Source: Paraglaciecola psychrophila 170 (GTDB taxonomy: Bacteria > Pseudomonadota > Gammaproteobacteria > Enterobacterales > Alteromonadaceae). Taken from it: 64,000 nt of DNA. Where the stretch lies: the NCBI RefSeq assembly GCF_000347635.1, contig NC_020514.1:1426001-1490000 (forward strand). Reading direction: 5' to 3'. The position numbers were made by a program, and so were the translations under genes. The notes under the pieces are model-generated. The model searched no databases and was not told the origin of the DNA. It saw only the letters and a program-made list of their open reading frames with translations. This document shows positions 8,367-16,995 of this stretch, piece by piece. The first letter of the stretch is position 1. Each line of letters begins with the position of its first letter.

Positions 8367-11030
8367 ATGAATAAGCCTGAAAATAGGTTCCGAGTCACAC
8401 CAGTCACTCTTGCCGTGCTTGCTTCGTTAACACTGTCGCAAATCGCGTTAGGCCAAGAAGGGCAAGAAAACCCAAATGAAGGCGATGTGCTTGATGAGGT
8501 TGTGACAACAGGAACACGCTTAAAAGGTACGGCTACGGCTGTTATAGAGGAACGAAAAAATCAGGCGTTTGTAGCTGATATATTAGGCGCTGAACAAATA
8601 TCTAGAACGGGTGATAGTGATGCGGCATCAGCTTTACGTCGTGTTACTGGTTTAACGTTAGTTGATGGTAAATTTATTTACGTACGAGGCTTAGGAGAGA
8701 GATACTCGAGCACTCAGTTAAATGGGGCGGCAGTACCTAGTCCTGATCCTACCCGTAATGTTATTCCATTGGATTTATTCCCTTCAGACATTATAGAAAG
8801 TTTATCTGTCCAAAAAGCGTTTTCACCTTCTATGCCAGCCTCTTTTGGCGGTGGTAATGTGAATATTCGCCTGAAAACTATTCCAGAAAACTTTTTGTTT
8901 AATATGTCAGGTAATGTAGGTTACAACACCGAAAATTCAGGCGATGCTTTTTCTTATAATGGTGGTAGTCAGGATTGGCTTGGTCAGGATGACGGCACAA
9001 GAGCAGTACCTAACTCGATACAGACTCGTTGGGATAATAAACAATTTTTAGATAATTTAGATGAAGACGTGGCCTTATCTTTATTAAAGGATGTGAATAG
9101 AGACTATGATCCCTTATTGAAAAGTGTTGGCCCAGATGCTGGTTTTGGTTTTTCTCTGGGTAATAGTGTTGATCTAAACGAAAACTGGCGTATCGGCTTT
9201 TTATGGACAACCAGCTACGACAACGAAACTACGGTGTCTGAAGAGTATGAGTTAGAGCAGGCAGACCGTGTTGGAGATTCCATAAACATCGTGCGTTTCT
9301 TTGATGATATATCCGTCACTGAAACGACTGTTAAATGGTCAAACATGCTTAATTTAGGTGTTGATTTTAATCGAAATCATCGTATCGATTATAGTTTGAT
9401 TTTACTCAGCGATACCAGTGATGAGATCAGTGAAAGTTTTGGTAATACAGAAAACTTGAATCTTTCAGAAGGCTTGCGTATCCGCGACATTGATGTGGAA
9501 TATGAAGAAAGAAAAATGTATACCAACCAAATACGCGGTATGCATACTTTCCCGTCACTTAACTTTGCAGGGCTGGATTGGAAGTATTCATTAGGCCGCT
9601 CTCTTCGAGACGCCCCTGGAAATGTAGAAGCACGTTTTGTGTTAGCGGATGCCAATGAAGATGGGTTTTTCGATACACAAAATGAAAGCTCATTGAATAA
9701 CTCGACTACTGCTGCTCGTTATACGTTTCAAAATCTACATGACCGTTTAGAAAACTATGGATATAACTTTACCTATCCTGTTTCTTTAAAAAATTGGGAA
9801 ATTGAAATTAAGGTGGGTGGTGACTTTCTCACAAAAACACGTAGCTCAGAAAGCCGAACATTTGATATTAATACCCGAGCATTTTCAGATAGTACAGATT
9901 TAGTGGGTAGTTCATTCTTTTCTATATTAAGTGATGAGGTATTGGCAGATACGAGTCATTTCAACACCACCGCTATTGTTCGTGATACCACTATTGCGGG
10001 CGATGATTATGTTGCTGCGCAAAAAGTCGATGCCTATTATCTGGAAGCAGACTTATTTTACAAAGGAAAATGGCGTGTTAGCGGCGGTGCTAGATTTGAA
10101 GATTTTCGGCAAGTGGTGGCACCTTTTGATCCAAGAACGAATCAAATCGACTTACCAGATGATGCAGATCGCGGCCAACTAGCATTTCAGGAAGATGATT
10201 TCTATCCAGCGTTAGCTTTTACATACATTAAAGATGACTCAATGCAGTTTAGAGCCAGTGTTGGTCAAACCGTTGTTCGACCTGATTTACGTGAGGTGTC
10301 GTCATCAACCTTTATTGACCCTCTCACCGGTTTCCCCACCTCTGGTACTCCTGGCATCGATACAACATCAATATTAAATTACGATTTACGTTGGGAGTGG
10401 TATCGCGAAGCGGGTAATAACATTTCTATTGGTTTGTTTTATAAAGATATGGATGCGCCTATAGAGTCAGTGCAATCACCAGCGCAAGATGGCCCTCCAC
10501 TCATAAAAATTGCGAATGCAGAAACAGGGGAGTTATACGGTTTAGAATTTGAATTCCTTCAGGGCTTAGAATCTTTTGGTGATGGTGTTTGGGATAATAT
10601 ATTTTTATCCGGTAATTTGACTATTAGTGATTCAGAGATAACCTTAGATCGCCAAAATATTGTTGATCAAACAGGGTTGTCTGCGGCTGTGACTAATCTA
10701 ACTCGTCGCTTAACTGGTCATTCTCAATATGTGGCAAATATGCAAGCGGGTTATGATTCAGCCAACGGAGAACATTCCTTATCTGTTGTTTACAATGTAT
10801 TTGGTGAGCGAATACTTATACCGGGTATAGATGGTTTTGATGATAGTTATGAACAACCATTTCATTCTTTGGATACTGTCTATAAATATTATCCGAATTT
10901 TAATACTACCTTGACCTTTAAGGTGCAAAACCTTTTAGGTGAAAACAAAAAGTTAGAATTTGAAGATGTACTGCTGCGTTCTCAAACGAGAGGAACAAAA
11001 GTGAGTTTATCTTTGAAATACGATTTTTAG
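8367..11030 (+). CDS. TonB-dependent outer-membrane receptor of the phosphorus island
   Basis: An 887-residue receptor. The ATG at 8367 is chosen because TGAGGT lies just upstream; an in-frame TTG lies at 8346. A signal peptide (about residues 1-30) is followed by a TonB-box-like segment (DVLDEVVTTGTR, about 40-51). The plug domain follows, with ALRRVTGLTLVDGKFIYVRG, NGAAVPSPDPTR and SFGGGNVNIR, and then a 22-strand barrel ending VSLSLKYDF with terminal Phe. It is active TonB-driven import machinery. The ligand is not known. It follows the PHO-box-controlled lipoprotein and precedes a PHO-box-controlled TonB system, which points to a phosphorus-containing substrate. It has no N-terminal signalling (STN) domain. 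Confidence 0.9.
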   Translation: MNKPENRFRVTPVTLAVLASLTLSQIALGQEGQENPNEGDVLDEVVTTGTRLKGTATAVIEERKNQAFVADILGAEQISRTGDSDAASALRRVTGLTLVDGKFIYVRGLGERYSSTQLNGAAVPSPDPTRNVIPLDLFPSDIIESLSVQKAFSPSMPASFGGGNVNIRLKTIPENFLFNMSGNVGYNTENSGDAFSYNGGSQDWLGQDDGTRAVPNSIQTRWDNKQFLDNLDEDVALSLLKDVNRDYDPLLKSVGPDAGFGFSLGNSVDLNENWRIGFLWTTSYDNETTVSEEYELEQADRVGDSINIVRFFDDISVTETTVKWSNMLNLGVDFNRNHRIDYSLILLSDTSDEISESFGNTENLNLSEGLRIRDIDVEYEERKMYTNQIRGMHTFPSLNFAGLDWKYSLGRSLRDAPGNVEARFVLADANEDGFFDTQNESSLNNSTTAARYTFQNLHDRLENYGYNFTYPVSLKNWEIEIKVGGDFLTKTRSSESRTFDINTRAFSDSTDLVGSSFFSILSDEVLADTSHFNTTAIVRDTTIAGDDYVAAQKVDAYYLEADLFYKGKWRVSGGARFEDFRQVVAPFDPRTNQIDLPDDADRGQLAFQEDDFYPALAFTYIKDDSMQFRASVGQTVVRPDLREVSSSTFIDPLTGFPTSGTPGIDTTSILNYDLRWEWYREAGNNISIGLFYKDMDAPIESVQSPAQDGPPLIKIANAETGELYGLEFEFLQGLESFGDGVWDNIFLSGNLTISDSEITLDRQNIVDQTGLSAAVTNLTRRLTGHSQYVANMQAGYDSANGEHSLSVVYNVFGERILIPGIDGFDDSYEQPFHSLDTVYKYYPNFNTTLTFKVQNLLGENKKLEFEDVLLRSQTRGTKVSLSLKYDF

Positions 11031-11050
11031 GTTATTCATCTTTCTATCAG

Positions 11051-11080
11051 AGGGTCACTTCATGTGGCCCTTTTATTTAT
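11051..11080 (+). terminator. Terminator after the receptor gene
   Basis: GGGTCAC, loop TTCAT, GTGGCCC, then TTTTATTTAT. The stem has 7 bp with one G-U pair. It separates the lipoprotein-receptor unit from the TonB operon. Confidence 0.75.
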
Positions 11081-11247
11081 ATTGAATGACCATTTTTTAA
11101 TATTAATTTGTAAAAAACATTTAGATAAATACTATAGGTCTTCAGTTAAATTTCCTCCCTTCATACGGCCTCAGGCCAACTATAACAAGGCATTCACAGC
11201 TCTTAATCAAAGATTAAATTAAAGGCAGATTATGTGACCATGGTTGT

Positions 11248-11287
11248 TGTCATTTTAGCGTCATTTATCTGTAATATTTATGTCACA
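11248..11287 (+). promoter_or_regulatory. Array of four PHO-box half-sites upstream of the TonB operon
   Basis: Half-sites start at 11248, 11259, 11270 and 11281 (TGTCATT, CGTCATT, TGTAATA, TGTCACA), exactly 11 bp apart. The array ends 71 bases before the DUF3450 start. It links the whole energy-transduction operon to PhoB control. Binding is inferred from geometry and consensus. Confidence 0.8.
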
Positions 11288-11358
11288 TACACACCTTATC
11301 CTCTGCGCAGTTTTTAAATAGCAGTAAATCACTGTTATGCAATTTAAAGGTTTGAGGT

Positions 11359-12126
11359 ATGACACAACTGACCAAGTTATCTGCAGCATTTTTAGCCATA
11401 TTTATGACGGCTGGAAGTAGCGTTGCTCAGGAAGAAAAGGCGCTTGAGCCTGCAGTTAAGAAAGCGACTGAAATCAACCAGTCTGCAGCAAAATCTCAAC
11501 AAAAAATTAATAACATCACAGACCAAATTGATAATAAATTACAGCAATTTAAAGCCATCAATAAAGAAACCACTGGTTTGGATGTATACAACGGTCAGTT
11601 GCAAAAACAAATTGATAATCAAATGCAGGAAATGGATGACTTAAATGCATCCATTGATGGCGTGAGTATTATCGAACGTCAAATTACCCCGCTTATGATG
11701 CGCATGATCACTGGACTTGTACAGTTTGTAGAATTGGACGTGCCTTTTCTTGCCGAAGAAAGAAACAATCGTGTTGTTGAATTACAAGCCATGATGGACA
11801 GAGCCGATATTGCGCCGTCAGAAAAGTTTCGCCGCGTGATGGAAGCGTACCAAGTTGAAATGGACTACGGACGTACTCTAGAAGCCTACAGTGGTTTACA
11901 TACTATTGATGGGCAAGAGCGTGATGTTGATTTTTTGCGGGTGGGACGTACTGCACTGATTTATCAAACCCGTGATGCTAGCTTACAAGGTACCTGGAAT
12001 AAACAAACTCGTCAGTGGGAAGCCTTGTCTTCGAGCTATCGTACCCAAGTGACTAAGGGTTTACGTATGGCTAAGAAACAACTCGCACCAGACCTTCTAA
12101 TGCTACCTATATCGATGACGGATTAA
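11359..12126 (+). CDS. DUF3450 periplasmic coiled-coil protein of the TonB operon
   Basis: A 255-residue protein with a signal peptide (about residues 1-23, ending in VAQ). A long charged/Gln coiled coil follows (about residues 30-105), then a globular part with LMMRMITGLVQFVELDVPFL and the motif VGRTALIYQTRD. This is the DUF3450 family, encoded first in TonB2-type operons of Vibrio, Shewanella and Alteromonas relatives. It probably acts in the periplasm with the N-terminal domain of the next protein. It ends 13 bases before the next gene. Exact function is not established. Confidence 0.88.
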   Translation: MTQLTKLSAAFLAIFMTAGSSVAQEEKALEPAVKKATEINQSAAKSQQKINNITDQIDNKLQQFKAINKETTGLDVYNGQLQKQIDNQMQEMDDLNASIDGVSIIERQITPLMMRMITGLVQFVELDVPFLAEERNNRVVELQAMMDRADIAPSEKFRRVMEAYQVEMDYGRTLEAYSGLHTIDGQERDVDFLRVGRTALIYQTRDASLQGTWNKQTRQWEALSSSYRTQVTKGLRMAKKQLAPDLLMLPISMTD

Positions 12127-12139
12127 GGGCGTGATAAAC

Positions 12140-13549
12140 ATGAAAAAAATCCTAAAAAATTTACTATTAATAACTAGTATTAGTTTCACTTCGAACTTAG
12201 TTGTGGCACAAGAAGATAAAGCGCTTAATTTGGACGCTTTGTTAAAACAGCTTGAACAAGGCCAGTTTCAGCAAAACAAACAAAATGTTCAACGTGAGAA
12301 AGAGTTTGCCGACAAACGTTCTGAGCAAGACCAAATGTTAAGTCAAGCCAAACAGACTCGTGATGCAGCTTTAGCTACTTCTGAATCAATGGAAACCCAG
12401 TTCGAAGAAAACGAGTTTAAATTAGCTGACTTAAATGAAGCCATGAACAAACGTTTAGGCTCGTTAAAAGAGTTGTTTGGGGTATTGCAGCAAGTATCAG
12501 GTGATACCAAAAGTAAATTTCAAAACTCGATTATTTCTGCACAAATCCCTGGTCGTGCGGAGTTTTTAGATAACTTAGCCCAATCAATGGGATCCTCTTC
12601 AAAGCTGGCTTCTATCGAAGAAATTGAGCGCGTTTGGTTTGAAATGCAGCGTGAAATGACTGAGTCAGGAAAAGTGACCACATTTACAACCGACGTCATC
12701 GAAGCCGGTGGTAATAAGGTTAGCAAAGAGGTATTACGTGTTGGACCTTTTGCTTTGGCTGCTGATGGTAAATACCTCGATTACAACGGCACCACAGGTT
12801 CGGTTGCTGAGCTTGTGCGTCAACCTGCAGGTCGTTATGGCGACAGTGCTGCCGAATTACAACAATCATCAGGTAATTTAATTGAGTTTGGTTTAGACCC
12901 AACCGGTGGTTCAATTCTTAAATTATTAGTGCAAGCGCCTAGCCTCAAAGAGCGTGTAGAGCAAGGTGGAACCGTGGGTTACATCATCTTAGCTGTGGGC
13001 CTGGTTGGTTTGTTGATTGCCGTCTGGCGCTTTATTGCCTTGTTCATTGAGGGCGCTAAAGTTAACCGTCAGCTTAAATCAGCAACGTTCAAAGATAACA
13101 ATTCTCTTGGCCGTGTGATGAAAGCCAAAGACGATTACCCAGAAGCCGATACCGAAGCTCTAGAGCTACACCTTACTGAAGCGATTTTAGGTGAAGTGCC
13201 TAAGTTAGGTCGGTCTCTGAGCATTATTAAAGTGATTTCAGTTGTGGCACCTTTGATGGGACTACTCGGAACCGTTTCGGGCATGATCAACACCTTCCAA
13301 GCAATCACTTTGTTCGGTACCGGTGACCCCAAATTGATGGCCGGTGGTATTTCAACCGCATTGGTGACAACTGTATTAGGTTTGGTTGTGGCCATTCCAA
13401 TGACGCTTTTATACGCCATATTGAATACACGCAGCAAAAGCATTGTTTATATATTGCAAGAGCAAGCGGCGGGTGTGATTGCCGAACGTGCTGAAGCTCA
13501 TTGTACTGCAGTTGCTAGCGCTGCGGCCAATAAAAGCCACAAAGCTTAA
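12140..13549 (+). CDS. TtpC-like MotA/TolQ/ExbB-family protein with long periplasmic N-domain
   Basis: A 469-residue inner-membrane protein. After a signal peptide (about residues 1-24) there is a coiled-coil periplasmic domain of about 240 residues. A membrane helix follows (GYIILAVGLVGLLIAVWRF, about 280), then a MotA/TolQ/ExbB channel domain with APLMGLLGTVSGMINTF and STALVTTVLGLVVAIP. This is the layout of TtpC, which is required for TonB2 energy transfer in Vibrio. The start at 12140 (ATG) is preferred to a GTG at 12131 because AGGG lies 10 bases ahead. It is followed by ExbB after 6 bases. Confidence 0.9.
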   Translation: MKKILKNLLLITSISFTSNLVVAQEDKALNLDALLKQLEQGQFQQNKQNVQREKEFADKRSEQDQMLSQAKQTRDAALATSESMETQFEENEFKLADLNEAMNKRLGSLKELFGVLQQVSGDTKSKFQNSIISAQIPGRAEFLDNLAQSMGSSSKLASIEEIERVWFEMQREMTESGKVTTFTTDVIEAGGNKVSKEVLRVGPFALAADGKYLDYNGTTGSVAELVRQPAGRYGDSAAELQQSSGNLIEFGLDPTGGSILKLLVQAPSLKERVEQGGTVGYIILAVGLVGLLIAVWRFIALFIEGAKVNRQLKSATFKDNNSLGRVMKAKDDYPEADTEALELHLTEAILGEVPKLGRSLSIIKVISVVAPLMGLLGTVSGMINTFQAITLFGTGDPKLMAGGISTALVTTVLGLVVAIPMTLLYAILNTRSKSIVYILQEQAAGVIAERAEAHCTAVASAAANKSHKA

Positions 13550-13555
13550 TTTATT

Positions 13556-14080
13556 ATGATTGAAATCCTTGAAACGATTCGCGATTTTACTGAAACCGGT
13601 GGGCAAGTCCTGCTGATTATCGGTGGACTGATTTTTGTTATGTGGTTAATGATTTTAGAGCGCGCCATGTATGTATTTGTCACGCACAAACAATACAAAA
13701 ATGCGGTGATTGTTAAGTGGAAAGCCAGACAAGAACGTTCGTCTTGGAACGCTGAACAAATTCGCCAGGCGATGATTTCTCGGGTGTCGTTAAAACTAGG
13801 CACTGGAGTTCCAATTATCCAATCATTGGTGGCTTTATGTCCATTGTTGGGGTTGATGGGTACGGTTACGGGCATGATTGAAGTTTTTGATGTGATGGCG
13901 ATATCAGGCTCGGGCAACGCTCGTTCTATGGCTTCTGGAGTGTCAAAAGCCACTATCCCTACTATGGCAGGAATGGTCGGTGCTTTGTCAGGTGTTTTCG
14001 CATCAACATGGCTAGCAAGAACAGCAAAAAAAGAAAGAGCAAATTTAGAAGATTCGCTGCGTATGGAACGTAAAATTTAG
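13556..14080 (+). CDS. exbB: ExbB-type proton channel subunit
   Basis: A 174-residue short ExbB of the TonB2 kind. It has three hydrophobic segments: LLIIGGLIFVMWLMI (about residues 18-32), a second at SLVALCPLLGLMGTVTGMIE and a third at TIPTMAGMVGALSGVFAST. With ExbD it forms the proton channel that energises TonB. It is translated 6 bases after the TtpC-like gene and followed by exbD after 56 bases. Length is typical for ExbB2. Confidence 0.92.
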   Translation: MIEILETIRDFTETGGQVLLIIGGLIFVMWLMILERAMYVFVTHKQYKNAVIVKWKARQERSSWNAEQIRQAMISRVSLKLGTGVPIIQSLVALCPLLGLMGTVTGMIEVFDVMAISGSGNARSMASGVSKATIPTMAGMVGALSGVFASTWLARTAKKERANLEDSLRMERKI

Positions 14081-14136
14081 CCCTGTGTAATGGCATTTTC
14101 CACAGCACCGCAAATTGTAAGTAACAAGAGATTAAT

Positions 14137-14544
14137 ATGAAACAGCATTTTCAAAATTTGATGGACGAAGAAGAAGCAACGATTGATATGACACCTATGC
14201 TTGACGTCGTTTTTATTATGCTGATCTTCTTTATTGTGACTGCGTCTTTTGTTAAAGAAGCCGGTATTGATGTGAATCGCCCAGAAGCTGCTACTGCAGT
14301 TAAGAAAGACCGCGCCAATATCTTGGTGGCTATCAGTGAAAAGGGTGAAATTTGGATCAATAAACGCAAAGTGGATGTGCGTGCAGTACAAGCCAATATC
14401 GAACGTTTATATGCTGAAAATCCACAAGGTACTGTGGTTATTCAGGCGGATAGAAAAGCCACTACCGACGTCTTAATTAAAGTAATGGATGCATCACGTG
14501 CAGCAGGCATTGAAGACGTGTCTATTGCGGCTCAGGAGCCTTAA
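14137..14544 (+). CDS. exbD: ExbD-type TonB accessory protein
   Basis: A 135-residue protein with one membrane helix (about residues 20-42: MLDVVFIMLIFFIVTASF) containing the conserved Asp (PMLDV) needed for proton use. A periplasmic domain follows. It belongs to the ExbD/TolR family. The gene ends 6 bases before tonB. AAGAG lies upstream of the ATG. It completes the ExbB-ExbD channel with the preceding gene. Confidence 0.93.
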   Translation: MKQHFQNLMDEEEATIDMTPMLDVVFIMLIFFIVTASFVKEAGIDVNRPEAATAVKKDRANILVAISEKGEIWINKRKVDVRAVQANIERLYAENPQGTVVIQADRKATTDVLIKVMDASRAAGIEDVSIAAQEP

Positions 14545-14550
14545 GTTTCC

Positions 14551-15210
14551 ATGACTAAGAGCATGTCGCAGACTAATTCAAAGACAATGATGCCGCAGAC
14601 GTTATTAAGAATAGCCCTCGCAGTCTTCTTTGCCGCGGTTGTCACTTTAGGGTTGTTCTTTTTGATGCAGTCATTAATTCAAAGTGGTGGCAGTGCATTA
14701 ACTGATGCGCCCAAAGGTAGTGTGCTGGATTTTGTGCGTGTGAAGAAAGAAGAAGCGGTTCAAAAGAAAGACAGAAAACCTAAGAAACCACCCAAGCCAG
14801 AACAACCGCCACCGGATATGGCGCCACCACAAATGGATGCACCTAGCCCAGAAAGTACCACCAGTGGCATGGACTTTGGTGCTGATTTAGCCGCTGAATT
14901 ATCCCTTGAAGGTGGATTAGCTTTGGAGTCGGGTGACGGTGAGTTTTTACCCATAGTGCGTGTTGCTGCTGTCTATCCAAGAAGGGCTTTGCAGCGTGGC
15001 ATTGAAGGCTATGTGGATATTGAATTTACTGTATCCAAATTAGGTTCGGTAACCAATCCAAAGGTGATACAGGCATCGCCAGAAGGCATTTTTGAGCAAG
15101 CGGCATTGGATGCTACTTTAAAATATAAATACAAACCGCGCGTCGTAAATGGCGAACCCATGGCAGTATCTGGTGTGGAAGTGCGGGTTAAATTCGAACT
15201 TGGGGGCTAA
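14551..15210 (+). CDS. tonB: TonB energy transducer of the dedicated system
   Basis: A 219-residue TonB2-like protein. One N-terminal membrane anchor (about residues 19-42) is followed by a Lys/Pro-rich rigid region (KKPPKPEQPPPDMAPP, about 75-90) and a C-terminal TonB domain (about 130-217). The latter includes YPRRALQRGIEGYVDIEF and the KYKYKPRVVNGEP segment. The ribosome site AGGAG lies in the end of exbD. The following TPR gene begins one base after its stop, showing translational coupling. Its most likely partner is the receptor at 8367. Confidence 0.93.
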   Translation: MTKSMSQTNSKTMMPQTLLRIALAVFFAAVVTLGLFFLMQSLIQSGGSALTDAPKGSVLDFVRVKKEEAVQKKDRKPKKPPKPEQPPPDMAPPQMDAPSPESTTSGMDFGADLAAELSLEGGLALESGDGEFLPIVRVAAVYPRRALQRGIEGYVDIEFTVSKLGSVTNPKVIQASPEGIFEQAALDATLKYKYKPRVVNGEPMAVSGVEVRVKFELGG

Positions 15211-15211
15211 A

Positions 15212-16535
15212 ATGGCGATCAATAAATTAATACTTAAATTAGCAACACTACTCTTAATGACTTCGGTGCTGTCGTCTGGTGTGCAAGTCAGTGTTGTTAA
15301 CGCGCAAGAAGTTGAAGTAGAGCGTAAAACTAAACGTGTGCCTACTTTGCGTTCTAAGGTGTACGACCAATTGTCTCGCGCCCAAGGCTTGGCCGATGCG
15401 GGTAATCAAGCAGAGGCCTTTGTTATATTGGATAATGTTAAGTCTAAAGCCAGTTCAATGAACAGTTATGAACTCGCCATGATGTTTAATTTTTATGCTT
15501 TTATTCATTACGAAGCTGAAAACTACGACCAAGCGATCGCCGCGTTTGAAAACGTAGTACAACAACAACCCATTCCAGAAACCTTTGAACAGGCAACGTT
15601 GTTTAGCCTAGCTCAATTACATATGATGCGTGGCAACTACGACAAAACTATTGCAAACATCGAGCGATGGGAAGACATTCAAAAGACCTTGTATCCATCT
15701 AAAGACATCCCCGCTAAAAAATTTGGTATTAAAAGCTCAAGCTATGTATCAAAAGCAAGATTATGCTACAGCATCTAAGTATATTAACGCGGCTGTTCTG
15801 CAAATTGAAACCAACGACTTGGGTTTCCAAGTAGACGAGCAGTGGTATGTATTACAACGAGCTGTTTATTTTGAACTTAAACAGCCTGAAAACGTTAAAA
15901 ATGTTTTGCTTAAGTTAGTTAAAAATTTCGAAGCACCTAAATATTGGTTACAACTTGCTGGAATGTATGGCGAGCTTGAGCAAGAAGAAAAACAACTGGC
16001 TGTAATGGAAATTGCTGAGCAAAAAAGTTTTATCGCCACTGGCTCAGATATGTTCAATTTGGCACAACTTTACTATTATCATCAAATGCCTTACAAAGCT
16101 GCAGCTATCATGCAAAAAGCCATAGATGTGAGTAAGTTACCAGAAAATGAGCGCAACCTAACGTTTTTAGCCCAGTCTTGGAATCTTGCTAAAGAAACTG
16201 AAAAGGCGATTCCCGTGATGTTAGCGGCGGCTAAGTTATCTGAAACTGGTGAGTTATATGCTCAACTTGGCCAAATGTACCTAAATATGGACCAGTGGAC
16301 ACAAGCGATCGCTGCTTCACAACAAGCCATTGAAAAAGGCGGTTTACGGAATGAAGGTATGTCGCATCTGGTGATTGGTCTGGCCCAGTTTAATGTGGGT
16401 GAATATAACGAGGCTTTAACCCAACTTGCAAAAGCCCAAGAATTCGATAGCAGTCGCGGTATGGCTCAACAATGGTCGAAATTTGTTGAAGGCGAAAGAA
16501 ATCAGATTGCTACTTATGCTTCAGTAGGAAGCTGA
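15212..16535 (+). pseudogene. TPR protein of the TonB operon, with a one-base frameshift
   Basis: A periplasmic tetratricopeptide-repeat protein that normally ends DUF3450-TtpC-ExbBD-TonB operons. The signal peptide (about residues 1-30, ending VNAQ) and first TPRs (ANYDQAI-like: ENYDQAIAAFENVVQQQP) are read from 15212. At an A6 run (15716-15721) the reading frame breaks and the first frame stops at 15778. The downstream frame continues from LVLKAQAMYQKQDY to 16535 with at least four further repeats (for example MDQWTQAIAASQQAIEKGG). Removing one A would restore a protein of about 440 residues, the usual length. No other lesion is seen, so a sequencing error or recoding at the A run is possible. 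Confidence 0.82.
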
Positions 16536-16561
16536 ATAGACAAGTAGACAATGAGAATTCT

Positions 16562-16588
16562 AAAAGCGCCAATATGGCGTTTTTTTTG
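16562..16588 (+). terminator. Terminator after the TonB operon
   Basis: CGCCA, loop ATA, TGGCG, extended by A/T pairing and followed by eight T. It lies 27 bases after the TPR gene. Confidence 0.85.
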
Positions 16589-16757
16589 TTTGTTCAGCAT
16601 AGCTGGCAAATCTGCTCAGTTGAAAAGAGGTATAAGAAATAAAATACCAACCGTTGCTGGTGTAAATTCATTCTGTAGCAACAGTGCTTTGGACCGCTGA
16701 AGTAAGTGTTTAAGATAGCGCTCCGCTGGCCCACCATAGAGTGCTTACCAAGTTTAT
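16589..16757 (+). ncRNA. Candidate small RNA, or untranslated relic, ending at a strong terminator
   Basis: A stretch of about 170 bases with no convincing gene. It lies between the TonB-operon terminator and a second, perfect terminator at 16758 that has no coding gene to serve. It is G+C-richer in places than its neighbours (GCGCTCCGCTGGCCCACC near 16720). A short transcript ending there is the simplest explanation. I do not recognise it as 6S, 4.5S, tmRNA or RNase P. Neither a promoter nor its 5' end can be fixed by eye. Confidence 0.35.
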
Positions 16758-16792
16758 AGCCGCGTATTGTTAATACAATACGCGGCTTTTTA
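16758..16792 (+). terminator. Very strong orphan terminator
   Basis: AGCCGCGTATTGT, loop TAAT, ACAATACGCGGCT, then five T: a perfect 13-bp stem. It is 222 bases beyond the previous gene, which already has its own terminator. Confidence 0.9.
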
Positions 16793-16995
16793 TGTTTAGG
16801 GATTGAGAATGATAATTAGAATAGTAGCGTTAATGTTGTTCATTACAACCGTCATGGCTGATATCTCAGTTTCAGTTAACAAGTGGCTTGCAAGACTGTT
16901 ATTTATTATGAAGCGACTTAACTACTATGGCACTTTTATTATCTTTAAAATTAATCTAAAATACAAATATCAATCGTTTTTATAGATGGTAAAAT

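Noticed and set aside
13546..13953. 135-codon open frame antisense to exbB
   Set aside because: Lies wholly over a well-supported gene; low-complexity Ile/Thr/Pro content typical of a shadow frame.
16700..16760. 6S RNA identity for the candidate small RNA (GCGCTCCGC segment)
   Set aside because: Only a short resemblance; the overall fold and neighbours (no zapA or ygfA-like gene) do not fit.
16809..16985. Short open frame starting with a signal-like helix before the OxyR-like gene
   Set aside because: No good ribosome site, no recognisable mature domain, and high AT; most likely chance.
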